Below, piece after piece: positions 17,499-26,333 of a stretch of DNA of 64,000 nucleotides (position 1 is its first letter; each line of letters begins with the position of its first letter). Source of the DNA: VXNE01 sp963665455 (GTDB taxonomy: Bacteria > Pseudomonadota > Gammaproteobacteria > Pseudomonadales > Azotimanducaceae). The stretch is from assembly GCA_963665455.1 (NCBI GenBank), contig OY762279.1, forward strand, positions 4,650,001 to 4,714,000. The letters are read 5' to 3'. Both the position numbers and the translations under genes were made by a program. A model generated the notes under the pieces. It ran no database searches and had not been told where the DNA came from. It saw only the letters and a program-made list of their open reading frames with translations.

Positions 17499-19162
17499 TA
17501 GGCCTGCGATGCGGCCAGCACGGCCTCCGGCTCGGCGGCGATGCCGGCATGCCGGTTGGCCGCGTCGATGAAGCCGGTGAAGACCGGATGCCCGTCCCGG
17601 GGCGACGAGGTGAACTCGGGGTGGAACTGACACGCGAAGAACCAGTCGTTGTCCGGCAACTCCACGATTTCGACGAGCCGGTCCTCTTGGCTGCGGCCCG
17701 CGACCCGCAGGCCCATCTGCTCGAAGCGCGGCACGTAGGCGTCGTTCACCTCGTAGCGGTGGCGGTGGCGCTCGTGGATCACGGCCTCCCCGTAGAGGTC
17801 GCGCGCCAACGTGCCCAGGGTGAGTTCGCAGGCTTGCTCGCCGAGGCGCATGGTGCCGCCCATGTCCTCGGCCCCGCTGCGGCGTTCCGTCGCCCCGCTG
17901 CGGTCCTTCCACTCGGACACGAGGCCGATGACGGGATGCGTGGCGTCGGGCGCGATTTCCGTGGAGTGGGCGCCGTCGATCCCCAGCACGTTGCGCGCGA
18001 AATCGATGACCGCCGCGTGCAGGCCGTAGCAGATGCCAAGGTACGGCACGTCGTTTTCCCGGGCGTAGCGCGCCGCCTCGATCTTGCCCTCGAAGCCCCG
18101 CTCCCCAAATCCCCCCGGCACGAGGATGGCGTGGACATCGTCCAGGACGCGGGTGCCCTCCCGCTCGATGTCCTCGGCGTCCACGTAGCGGATGTCCACC
18201 TCGGTGCGGGTGCGGATGCCGGCGTGGGTCAGGGCCTCCGCCAGGGACTTGTACGCGTCGATCACCTCCAGGTACTTGCCCACGATCGCGATGGTGGTCG
18301 TGCGCTCCGGATGCACCAAGTCGTCGACGACGCGTTCCCACTCCGAGAGGTCCGCCGGCGCACAGTCGAGGCCGAGCTTGCGCGCGACGATCTGGTCGAG
18401 CTGCTCGGCGTGGAGCTTGAGTGGCCCCTCGTAGATGACGTCCAGGTCCTCGAACGAGATGACCGCCCGCTCCTCGACGTTGGTGAAGAGCGCGATCTTG
18501 CGGCGCGCGGACGTGGGAATCGTGCCTTCGGAGCGGCACACCAGGATATCCGGCTGCAGACCGATGGAGCGGAGTTCCTTGACGGAGTGCTGCGTCGGCT
18601 TGGTCTTGAGCTCGCCGGCGGCGCTCAGGTACGGCACGAGGGTCAGGTGAATGAAGAGCGTGCGCGAGGCGCCGATCTCCAGGCGGAGCTGCCGGGTGGC
18701 TTCGAGGAAGGGCAGCGACTCGATGTCCCCCACGGTTCCGCCGATTTCCACGAGCACGACGTCGAAGCCCTCGCCGACGGCGAGGATGCGGCCCTTGATC
18801 TCGTCCGTGATGTGGGGGATGACCTGCACCGTGCCCCCGAGATAATCGCCCCGGCGCTCCTTCTTGATCACCTCGGCATACACGCTGCCGGTGGTGAAGT
18901 TGTTGCGCTTGTACATCCGGGCACGGATGAAGCGCTCGTAGTGGCCGAGGTCGAGGTCGGTCTCCGCCCCGTCGGCGGTCACGAACACCTCGCCGTGCTG
19001 GGAGGGATTCATGGTGCCCGGATCCACGTTGATGTAGGGATCCATCTTGAGGATGTTGACCTTGAGGTCGCGGGCTTCGAGGATGGCCGCGAGGGACGCG
19101 GTGAGGATGCCCTTGCCGAGCGAGGAGGCGACCCCGCCGGTGACGAAAATGTAATGTGTCAA
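17498..19162 (-). CDS. pyrG: CTP synthase
   Basis: Makes CTP from UTP using glutamine-derived ammonia. 554 residues with both domains: the N-terminal synthase (YIFVTGGVASSLGKGILTAS, KMDPYINVDPGTMNP, GEVFVTADGAETDLDLGHYERF) and the C-terminal class I glutamine amidotransferase (LVPGGFGERGFEGK, PYLGICYGLHAAVIDFARN with the catalytic Cys, and CQFHPEFTSSP with the His/Glu). TTG at 19162 is the start: it yields the family N-terminus MTHYIFVTGG and has AAGGTGG just upstream. It is the first gene of a tightly overlapping operon reaching to nlpD. Confidence 0.96.
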   Translation of the reverse strand: MTHYIFVTGGVASSLGKGILTASLAAILEARDLKVNILKMDPYINVDPGTMNPSQHGEVFVTADGAETDLDLGHYERFIRARMYKRNNFTTGSVYAEVIKKERRGDYLGGTVQVIPHITDEIKGRILAVGEGFDVVLVEIGGTVGDIESLPFLEATRQLRLEIGASRTLFIHLTLVPYLSAAGELKTKPTQHSVKELRSIGLQPDILVCRSEGTIPTSARRKIALFTNVEERAVISFEDLDVIYEGPLKLHAEQLDQIVARKLGLDCAPADLSEWERVVDDLVHPERTTTIAIVGKYLEVIDAYKSLAEALTHAGIRTRTEVDIRYVDAEDIEREGTRVLDDVHAILVPGGFGERGFEGKIEAARYARENDVPYLGICYGLHAAVIDFARNVLGIDGAHSTEIAPDATHPVIGLVSEWKDRSGATERRSGAEDMGGTMRLGEQACELTLGTLARDLYGEAVIHERHRHRYEVNDAYVPRFEQMGLRVAGRSQEDRLVEIVELPDNDWFFACQFHPEFTSSPRDGHPVFTGFIDAANRHAGIAAEPEAVLAASQA

Positions 19163-19255
19163 ATGCCCACCTTGCCGCCCACTCCGGACGAGTCACCTTG
19201 AGCGGTGCCGCCCTACCGGACGCCGGCCACCGCGCGTACTCCAAGATGGAATTGC

Positions 19256-19284
19256 ACCTTAGCAAAACGCACCTTGAAGCTCAA
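19256..19284 (-). promoter_or_regulatory. Possible promoter of the pyrG operon
   Basis: On the minus strand, TTGAGC (19284-19279) and TAAGGT (19261-19256) are separated by 17 bases and lie about 95 bases before the pyrG start. Both hexamers match the sigma-70 consensus only partly. The rest of the 177-base gap after tilS shows no further structure. Confidence 0.3.
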
Positions 19285-19339
19285 ACGATGCAGCCCGTCC
19301 GGCAGGCGTTTTGCGCGGCGAAAACTCCGCGCGCGACGG

Positions 19340-20539
19340 TCAGCGCGGTTTCCAGTCCGGCCACCAACCCCCCGCCACCGCGTGCCCCTCGACGATGGCC
19401 ACGCCGGGCACCGCGACGATGCCATCCGGGCCGCGCAGCACGGGCCAGGCGGGCCGTTGCCACGGCGGAATCCGCGCCTCTCGGAAGAGCGCCTTGAGCT
19501 CCTTGGTGACGCCCCTGCCCGCCGGCCGGAGGCGCTCCCCGGGACTACGGTAGCCCACCCTCCAATCGACGCCGCCGGGCAGGCCTTGCGCGGCGCGCCG
19601 CCAGACGATCGAGCCATGGGGCAATGCTGCGTTCTCCCCCGCCCGCACGCGTACGGTCGCGGTGGTCGGGGGACGCGGCCCGTCCGGCCGCACCAGATGC
19701 AGCATGCCGCCGTGCCGCCGCACCGTCCGCCCGTCCGGAAGACGCACCGCCGGCGTCGCGCCGGGGCGCGCGGCGGCCTGCCGCACGATCTCGTCGATGC
19801 GCCGTTCCGATACCGCCGCGCCGAGCCATTCCCTCAAGATCCCGCGATCGAGTCCCGCCACCGGAAGCTTCCCCTCGGCACCGCCAACGGACCAATCGCC
19901 GGCCGACGCCGCAAGTGCCGCCGTGGCCCCCGGAAAGCGGGCCTCGAGACGGGGCAGGACCTCGTGACGCAGGTGGTTGCGGTCGCGGCTCGTATCCGCG
20001 TTGGTCTCGTCCTCGACCCATCGAAGCCCCCGTGCTTCGGCATACGCTGCGAGGGTCTCCCGCCGTAGGGCGAGGAGCGGCCGGAGCAGGCGCCCCGGCC
20101 CCAGCGGCCGCCCCCGGGGCATCCCCACGGGCGCCCGGCCCGTCGCCAACTGCCACAGCACGGTCTCGGCCTGGTCGTCGGCGTGGTGTGCGAGCAAGAG
20201 CAACTCGTCCCGGTCGAGCGCGGCCCCCCACGCCTGGTACCGCACGCGCCGGGCCCCGGCCTCGACGTTGCCCGCCGGCACCTCCACGCACAGCGCGTCG
20301 AAGGGGACCGCGACGGCCGCCGCGAACGCGGCGCAGTGCCGCTGCCAAGCGTCCGCGTCCTCGTGGAGCCCATGATTGACGTGGACGGCCCGCAGTCGGC
20401 GGGGCCGGGCAAGGGTCGCCACCGCGTGCAACAGCACGGTGGAATCGAGGCCGCCGCTGAACGCCACCGCGACCGCGCCCTCCGACGCGGCCACGGAGAT
20501 GGTCCGCGCCACCTCCTCCGCTACGTGATCCGGCGACAC
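19340..20539 (-). CDS. tilS: tRNA(Ile)-lysidine synthase
   Basis: Converts cytidine 34 of the minor tRNA-Ile (CAU) to lysidine so that it reads AUA. 399 residues. The N-type PP-loop is AVAFSGGLDSTVLLHA; the substrate-binding segments VHVNHGLHEDADAW, ARRVRYQAW and LLLAHHADDQAETVLWQL follow; the C-terminal TilS domain includes GVTKELKALFREARIPPWQRPAWPVL. A GTG at 20539 with GGGGAA upstream is chosen as start since it begins just before the first helix of the PP-loop domain. It lies 19 bases after dnaE. In relatives accA usually stands between these two genes; it is not here. Confidence 0.93.
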   Translation of the reverse strand: MSPDHVAEEVARTISVAASEGAVAVAFSGGLDSTVLLHAVATLARPRRLRAVHVNHGLHEDADAWQRHCAAFAAAVAVPFDALCVEVPAGNVEAGARRVRYQAWGAALDRDELLLLAHHADDQAETVLWQLATGRAPVGMPRGRPLGPGRLLRPLLALRRETLAAYAEARGLRWVEDETNADTSRDRNHLRHEVLPRLEARFPGATAALAASAGDWSVGGAEGKLPVAGLDRGILREWLGAAVSERRIDEIVRQAAARPGATPAVRLPDGRTVRRHGGMLHLVRPDGPRPPTTATVRVRAGENAALPHGSIVWRRAAQGLPGGVDWRVGYRSPGERLRPAGRGVTKELKALFREARIPPWQRPAWPVLRGPDGIVAVPGVAIVEGHAVAGGWWPDWKPR

Positions 20540-20558
20540 GGCGCTTCCCCGACGCCGA

Positions 20559-23500
20559 CTAACCCGCCGGGTAGACGACGCGGACGCACTCCTCCCCGAA
20601 CACGTTCCGCAGGCCGTGGAGCAGATCGTCGCTCGGCACGACGCGCCACGCCTCGCCGAGGCGCACGCGGCCGCTCGCGCCGGGGCAACGGCACGCCACC
20701 GCCACGGGGCATCCCGCCCCGTTCGCGGCGGGATCCCGATGGAGCTCAAGGACACTTTGCAGACGGTCGCCAAGCTCGCCTTCGGCACCCGTCTCGTCCA
20801 AGGCGATCTCGAGCCACTCGCCGAAGCGGGCGCGGGCTTCCGCGATGGTGTGAATGACCTCGGCACGCAGGCGATGGCCCGTGTATTCGTCCTCCTGGAC
20901 AACGCCTTCGACGACCACCACGGCATCCTTCTGCAGCTTGGCCCGGTTGGCCTGAAACGTCTCCCCGAACACCGCGGTTTCGATGCGCGCGCTCTTGTCG
21001 TCGAGCAGCGCGAACGCCATCGCCCCGCCGTTGGCGCTCGCCCGGGAGCGCTGCGAGACCACCAGGCCGGCCACCACCTGTCGGCCCCGCTTGGTCTCCA
21101 GGTCCGCGATCCGCCGCGGACAAAACGCGCGTAGTTCGTCGAGATAGTCGTCGATGGGATGGCCCGTCAGGTACAGTCCGAGCGCCTCCTTCTCGGCCCC
21201 GAGACGTTCCCGGCGCGTCCAGGGCGGCACGGCCACGTCCGCCCGCCGGCCGGTCTGGCTGGCCACGCCCCCGAACATGTCGTGCACGCCCAACTCCGCG
21301 TCGCGCGCCGCCTGCTCGGCCCCCTGCAGCGCGGCCGGTGCTTCGGCCATGAGGCGTGCGCGCACCGCGTCGACGTCCTCGCCGGGATCGGCAAAGCCGT
21401 CCATCGCCCCGGCCCGGATGAGGGCCTCCACGACGCGCCTCCCGGCCCGCCGCCCATCGATGCGGGCGCAGAAATCGCGTAGGTCGCGGAACAAACCATG
21501 GGCTTCCCGTTCCTCGACCAGCGCCTCCACCGCGCCCTCCCCCACATCGCGCACGGCGCCGAGTCCGTAGAGGATGCCCTTCGCCGATGCTTCATCGTCC
21601 GCCCCGGTGCCGGCCGGTGCCCGGGGAGCGCGAGGGGCTTGCCCCTCGCTTGAATGAGTCGCGGCGGAGAAGCGCCAGGCGCTCCGGTTCACGTCCGGCG
21701 GCAGCAGCGCCAGTCCCATGCGGCGCACCTCGTCCACGAGGGTGACCACCTTGTCGATGTTGCTCATGTCCACGGACAGGACGGCGGCCATGAACTCCGC
21801 GGGATAGTGCGTCTTCAGCCAGGCGGTCTGGAAGCTCACGATGCCGTAGGTGGTGGCGTGCCCCTTGACGAAGGCGTACCCGGCGAACTTCTCCATCTGG
21901 TCGAAGAGGCCGCTCGCCAAGTCCCCATCGACGCCCCGCGCCTCGGCGCCGTCCAGGAACTGGGAGCGCACCCGCGCCATCTCGTCGGGTTTCTTCTTGC
22001 CCATCGCCCGCCGCAACAGGTCCGCCTGGCCGAGGCTGAACCCGGCCAGGGACTGGGCCGCGCTCATCACCTGTTCCTGATAGAGCAACACGCCATACGT
22101 CCCCTTGAGGGACGGCTCCAGCAGCGGGTGCGGATACTCCACCGGCGCCCGGCCATGCTTGCGGTCGATGTAGTCCCGCATCGCGCCGGACTGCATCGGC
22201 CCCGGGCGGTAGAGCGCCACCAAGGCGATCACGTCATTGATGCTGTCGGGCCGGAGGTTCCGGATCAGGTCCTTCATCCCGGAACTCTCCAACTGGAATA
22301 CCGCCGTGGTCTCGGCGCTGCGCAGCAGCTCGAAGGTGGCCGGGTCGTCGTAGGGAATGGCGTCGATGTCCACCGGCGCCGCGCCGGCCTGGGCCCGTTC
22401 CTCGTTTACCGCCTTCACGGCCCAGTCGATGATCGTCAGGGTCTTGAGCCCGAGGAAGTCGAACTTGACGAGCCCCACCCGCTCCACGTCGTCCTTGTCG
22501 AACTGCGAGACGGCGCCGCCGCTCGAGTCGTCCGCATAGAGCGGCACGAAGTCGGTCAGCGTCGAGGGCGCGATCACGACGCCGCCGGCGTGGCGCCCCA
22601 CGTTGCGCACGACGCCCTCGAGGCGATACGCCATGTCGATGATCTCGGAGGCGTCCTCGTTTTCCTCGATGAACGTGGCGAGTTCCGGTTCCCGGGCGAC
22701 GGCCGCCGTCAGCGTCATGCCCACCTCGAACGGGATGAGCTTCGCGAGCTTGTCGCCGAGGCCGTAGGGCTTGCCCTGCACCCGGGTGACGTCGCGCACC
22801 ACCGCCCGGGCCGCCATCGTGCCGAACGTCGCGATCTGGCTTACCGCGTCGCGGCCGTAACGCTCGGCGACGTGGTTGATGACGGCATCCCGGCCCGCCA
22901 TGCAGAAGTCGATGTCGAAGTCCGGCATCGATACGCGCTCGGGGTTCAGGAACCGCTCGAAGATGAGATCGTAGGAGATGGGGTCCACGTTGGTGATGCC
23001 GAGGCACCACGCGACCAGCGAGCCCGAGCCGGAACCGCGTCCCGGCCCCACCGGAATGCCGTGCTCCTTCGCCCAGGTCACGAACTCCGCGACGATCAGG
23101 TAGTAGCCCGCGAACCCCATCTGGCGAATCACGCCGAGTTCGTAGTCCAGGCGCTCGCGATAGGTCGCCGTGTCCGCCGCCTCGAGCCCGCGCAACTTGG
23201 CGTCGAGCCCCGCCGCGGCCGAGCGGTCGAGGTGTTGCTCGAGGGACACGCCCTGGGGCACCGGGAAGTCGGGGAGGTGGTAGGTGCCGAGCTCGAGGTC
23301 GAAGTTGCACCGCATGGCGATCTCGACGGAGTTCTCCAACGCCTCGGGGAGGTCGGCGAATAGCTCCCGCATGGCGTCCTCGCCGCGCAGATACTGCTGC
23401 GCGCTGTAGCGGCGGGGACGCCGGGGATCCTCCAGGGTCCGGCCGTCCTGGATGCAGACCCGAGTCTCGTGGGCCTCGAAGTCGTCCGCGTCCAGAAAGC

Positions 23501-24089
23501 AGACATCGTTGGTGGCCACCACGGGCCAGCCGCCGCGGGTGGCCAAGTCCACCACCCCTTCGAGGTAACGATCCTCGTCGGCCCGCCCCGTCCGGCGCAC
23601 CTCCAGATAAAACCGGTCGTCGAATGCGTGCCGCCACTCCCGCGCCAGACGTTCGGCGCGGTCGGCGTCGCCGGCCAGGAGCGCGCGGCCCACGTCGCCG
23701 TCCCCGGCCCCGGACAACGCGATCAGCCCGTCCGCCGCGTCGAGAATCCACTGCCGCTCGGCCAACCCGCCCTCCGCGTCGCCCGCGTGCATCCGGCTGA
23801 TGAGCCCGAGGAGCCCGGCGTAGCCGGCCGCGGACGCCGCGAGGAGCTGGCAGCGCTCGCGGCCCCCGTCCGCGCCCCGATAGGCCATGTCCACGCCGAC
23901 GAGGGGCTTGATTCCGGCGGTCTGACAGGCCTCGTAGAACTTGACCAGGCCGAACAGGTTGCCGCGGTCCGTCAAGGCGACCGCGGGCATCCCGAGGTCA
24001 CGGGCGCGGCGCACGAGGTCCGGGATGCGGATCAACCCGTCGCTGACCGAGTATTCGGTGTGCACCGCGAGATGAACGAAGGCCGTCAT
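20559..24089 (-). CDS. dnaE: DNA polymerase III alpha subunit
   Basis: Catalytic subunit of the replicative polymerase. 1176 residues, normal for DnaE1. The PHP domain opens with FVHLAVHTEYSVSDGLI; the palm holds PDFDIDF (near 390) with the two catalytic aspartates and the GPGRGSGSGSLVAW loop; KFDFLGLKTL supplies the third; the helix-hairpin-helix and OB-fold (VVAGLVVSQRSRASANGGAMAF) are in the C-terminal third. Compared with the family, the region at about 811-833 carries an extra segment (HSSEGQAPRAPRAPAGTG) that coincides with a perfect DNA palindrome at 21630-21649. The ATG overlaps rnhB by 4 bases. Neighbours rnhB and lpxB match the gammaproteobacterial order. Confidence 0.96.
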   Translation of the reverse strand: MTAFVHLAVHTEYSVSDGLIRIPDLVRRARDLGMPAVALTDRGNLFGLVKFYEACQTAGIKPLVGVDMAYRGADGGRERCQLLAASAAGYAGLLGLISRMHAGDAEGGLAERQWILDAADGLIALSGAGDGDVGRALLAGDADRAERLAREWRHAFDDRFYLEVRRTGRADEDRYLEGVVDLATRGGWPVVATNDVCFLDADDFEAHETRVCIQDGRTLEDPRRPRRYSAQQYLRGEDAMRELFADLPEALENSVEIAMRCNFDLELGTYHLPDFPVPQGVSLEQHLDRSAAAGLDAKLRGLEAADTATYRERLDYELGVIRQMGFAGYYLIVAEFVTWAKEHGIPVGPGRGSGSGSLVAWCLGITNVDPISYDLIFERFLNPERVSMPDFDIDFCMAGRDAVINHVAERYGRDAVSQIATFGTMAARAVVRDVTRVQGKPYGLGDKLAKLIPFEVGMTLTAAVAREPELATFIEENEDASEIIDMAYRLEGVVRNVGRHAGGVVIAPSTLTDFVPLYADDSSGGAVSQFDKDDVERVGLVKFDFLGLKTLTIIDWAVKAVNEERAQAGAAPVDIDAIPYDDPATFELLRSAETTAVFQLESSGMKDLIRNLRPDSINDVIALVALYRPGPMQSGAMRDYIDRKHGRAPVEYPHPLLEPSLKGTYGVLLYQEQVMSAAQSLAGFSLGQADLLRRAMGKKKPDEMARVRSQFLDGAEARGVDGDLASGLFDQMEKFAGYAFVKGHATTYGIVSFQTAWLKTHYPAEFMAAVLSVDMSNIDKVVTLVDEVRRMGLALLPPDVNRSAWRFSAATHSSEGQAPRAPRAPAGTGADDEASAKGILYGLGAVRDVGEGAVEALVEEREAHGLFRDLRDFCARIDGRRAGRRVVEALIRAGAMDGFADPGEDVDAVRARLMAEAPAALQGAEQAARDAELGVHDMFGGVASQTGRRADVAVPPWTRRERLGAEKEALGLYLTGHPIDDYLDELRAFCPRRIADLETKRGRQVVAGLVVSQRSRASANGGAMAFALLDDKSARIETAVFGETFQANRAKLQKDAVVVVEGVVQEDEYTGHRLRAEVIHTIAEARARFGEWLEIALDETGAEGELGDRLQSVLELHRDPAANGAGCPVAVACRCPGASGRVRLGEAWRVVPSDDLLHGLRNVFGEECVRVVYPAG
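21630..21649. repeat. Palindromic element inside dnaE
   Basis: GCGAGGGGC and GCCCCTCGC are perfect 9-base arms around TT. The 13-base core AGGGGCTTGCCCC recurs exactly at 38901-38913, inside the start of another gene. In dnaE it falls in an extra, low-complexity stretch of the protein that most relatives lack, so it looks like a small palindromic element that entered the coding sequence in frame. Confidence 0.6.
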
Positions 24090-24811
24090 GCCGGTGCCCC
24101 CGGGACCGAATGGGCGGCGGCAGGCGCTTGCCAGCCCAGCGCAAGTTGGTCGTCACAGCCCGGGCCATCCGTAGCCGTGCCGTCCGCCCCAAGGCACGCC
24201 CGCACCGGCGCGAAGCTCCTGCGATGGACCGGCGTTGGGCCCCATCGGGCGAGGGCCTCTAGGTGGGCCGGCGTCGCATAGCCCTTGTGCCGCTCGAACC
24301 CGTAGTCGCCGAAACGCTCGGCCAGGGCGCGCATTTCCGCGTCCCGCGCGACCTTGGCGAGAATGGAGGCCGCGCCGATGGCGGCGAGCCGGCCGTCGCC
24401 CCCGACCACGGTCACCGTCGCGCACGGCAGCGCCGGCGCGATGTTGCCGTCCACGTAGGCCACGTCCGGTCGCAGGGCGAGCCCCACCACCGCCCGGTGC
24501 ATCGCGAGGAGCGTGGCGCGCAGGATGTTCATCCGGTCGATCTCGGCGACCTCCGCGCGGCCGAGCGCCCAGGCCCGGGCGGCGGCGCGAATCTCGGCCG
24601 CCAGTTCCTCCCGGCGTTTCCCGGACAGGACCTTCGAGTCCGCCACCCCCGCCACCGGCCGCGCGGGATCGAGCACGACCGCCGCCGCCACCACCGGGCC
24701 GGCCAACGGCCCCCGCCCCACTTCATCGACTCCCGCCGCCACGGCATCGGCCACCGTGGCGTCGCCGGGTTCAGCGCCGCAGGTCGGGAGCAGCGGGATG
24801 GCCTTCAGCAT
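24086..24811 (-). CDS. rnhB: Ribonuclease HII
   Basis: Cleaves the RNA strand of RNA-DNA hybrids and single ribonucleotides in DNA. 241 residues, longer than the usual 200-220 because of a C-terminal tail. GVDEVGRGPLAGPVVAAAVV gives D29-E30 of the DEDD active site; YVDGN and SILAKVARDAEM give the other acidic residues; GFERHKGYATPAHLEAL is the conserved C-terminal motif. ATG at 24811 overlaps the end of lpxB by 7 bases and the stop overlaps dnaE by 4. After HRRSFAPV the last 45 or so residues (GADGTATDGPGCDDQLAL on) are not conserved. Confidence 0.94.
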   Translation of the reverse strand: MLKAIPLLPTCGAEPGDATVADAVAAGVDEVGRGPLAGPVVAAAVVLDPARPVAGVADSKVLSGKRREELAAEIRAAARAWALGRAEVAEIDRMNILRATLLAMHRAVVGLALRPDVAYVDGNIAPALPCATVTVVGGDGRLAAIGAASILAKVARDAEMRALAERFGDYGFERHKGYATPAHLEALARWGPTPVHRRSFAPVRACLGADGTATDGPGCDDQLALGWQAPAAAHSVPGAPA

Positions 24812-25956
24812 CGGTGCACCAGGGAGAGCACCGTGCGCGCCGCATTCTCGGACGCGCCCCGGCGCAGGTCCGCGTGCTGCCGGTCGAACTCCGCGAAGTA
24901 GTCGGCCTCGCTCTCGGCCCGCTGCATTTCGTCCACCAGCGCCTCCGCCAGCCGCTCCGGCCGCGCCTCATCTTGCAGCAACTCGGGCACGAGGGCACGG
25001 CCGCTCAGGATATTCGGCAGCGCGACGAATCGCGAACGCTTGAGGGCCTTGACGATGCGGTAGGTCAGCGCGCCCAGGCGATAACTGACCACCATCGGCC
25101 GGCGCAGCAGCATCGCCTCGAGGGTGCCCGTACCGGATTTCACGAGTGCCCCGTCGGCCGCCGCCAGCACCAAGCGGGCCCGGCCCTCCACCAAGTGGAC
25201 ATGCAACGCCGGAACGCCACGGCAGCGGGCCTCCAAAGCGTCGCGAATGCGCATGCTCGCGCAGGGGATCGCGAAGGTGCAGGGACCCAGGCGTTCCGTC
25301 AGCCGTGCGGCGGCGGCAAGGAAGGTATCCGCCAAGTGTGCGATCTCCGACATGCGGCTGCCGGGGAGCAAGGCGATGACCGTGCCGCCCGCGGGTAGTC
25401 CGAGTTCGGCACGCGACGCCGCGCGGCCCGCCGCCCCGCCGTCCTCGGGATCGATCTCGTCGGCGAAGGGATGGCCCACGAACACCGCCCGCACGCCATG
25501 GTGTTCGTAGAGGGCCGGCTCGAAGGGGAAGAGCGCCATCACCACGTCCGTCGCGCGGCCAATGCGCTTCACCCGGCCGCGCCGCCAAGCGTACACGGAC
25601 GGGCTGACATAGTGGGCCGTCGGAACCCCGCGGCGCTTGATGCGGCGTTCCAGCAGGAGGTTGAAGACATTGAAGTCCACCCCCACCACGACGTCCACCG
25701 GCGGGGCGGTGAAGTGCCGGACGAGGTCCGAGAGCAGCCGCAGCAGGTCCGGTAGCCGCTTCAGTGGATCGACGAACCCGTTGATGTTGAGGCGGGCCAT
25801 GTCCGCCCGGGGCGTGAGGCCCGCCGCCACCATGCGTTCGCCACCCACTCCGCTGAACTCAACGTCGGGAACGTGGCGCCGGAGCGCGCGCATGAGTCCA
25901 CTGCCAAGGGCGTCTCCCGACGCTTCGCCCGCCACGATGCCGATGCGCAGTGGCAT
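24805..25956 (-). CDS. lpxB: Lipid-A-disaccharide synthase
   Basis: GT19 glycosyltransferase that joins UDP-2,3-diacylglucosamine and lipid X to form the lipid A disaccharide, on the inner face of the inner membrane. 383 residues. Motifs: RIGIVAGEASGDALGSGLMRAL, FSGVGGERMVAAGL, VVGVDFNVFNLLLE, HYVSPSVYAWRRGRV, VFVGHPFADEI, IALLPGSRMSEI and LVKSGTGTLEAMLLRRPMVVSY. ATG at 25956 is chosen because it starts right before RIGIVAGEASGD; the ribosome site is weak. The neighbour upstream should be lpxA, but about 2.1 kb of unrelated DNA separates them. Confidence 0.95.
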   Translation of the reverse strand: MPLRIGIVAGEASGDALGSGLMRALRRHVPDVEFSGVGGERMVAAGLTPRADMARLNINGFVDPLKRLPDLLRLLSDLVRHFTAPPVDVVVGVDFNVFNLLLERRIKRRGVPTAHYVSPSVYAWRRGRVKRIGRATDVVMALFPFEPALYEHHGVRAVFVGHPFADEIDPEDGGAAGRAASRAELGLPAGGTVIALLPGSRMSEIAHLADTFLAAAARLTERLGPCTFAIPCASMRIRDALEARCRGVPALHVHLVEGRARLVLAAADGALVKSGTGTLEAMLLRRPMVVSYRLGALTYRIVKALKRSRFVALPNILSGRALVPELLQDEARPERLAEALVDEMQRAESEADYFAEFDRQHADLRRGASENAARTVLSLVHRC

Positions 25957-26333
25957 CGCCGCGGCTACCCGAACCGTGGGCGCCGACGGGCGCCGGCGTC
26001 CGTTGGATGGGCGCCCCGAGCCCGAGGCGGCGCTACGCAACTGACTCCGGCTAGCCGCATCGGCGCCGTCAGGATTCCCGGTGTCGGTTCGACTTCATGG
26101 ACGGCGAAAGATCATAGCGGAGGGCGTGCGAAACCGGAAGCGCGCGGTCGGTCTTGGGGCGGTCTTTTTCGCGGGCAACAGCGCGGGCGGCTTCCCGAAC
26201 GCGGTCACCCACCACGCACCGCGAAGCTCCGTCCGCACACACGTCCGAGCGGCAATTCCGAGCATAGATTTGTGTACAAACGGTGAATTGAGGGTCTCTT
26301 CCCTCTCAAACGATACCCCTCGAAAGTCTCACA
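25957..26333. other. Non-coding stretch between lpxB and the inserted regulatory module
   Basis: No credible gene is seen on either strand. It must hold whatever promoter now serves lpxB, because the inserted genes cut it off from lpxA. The stretch 26265-26335 is AT-richer than its surroundings. On the minus strand TTGAGAGGG-AAGAGA-CCCTCAA (26308-26287) can fold with one bulged base and lies about 25 bases after the stop of the regulator gene, but it has no T-run, so it is only a weak terminator candidate. Confidence 0.45.
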
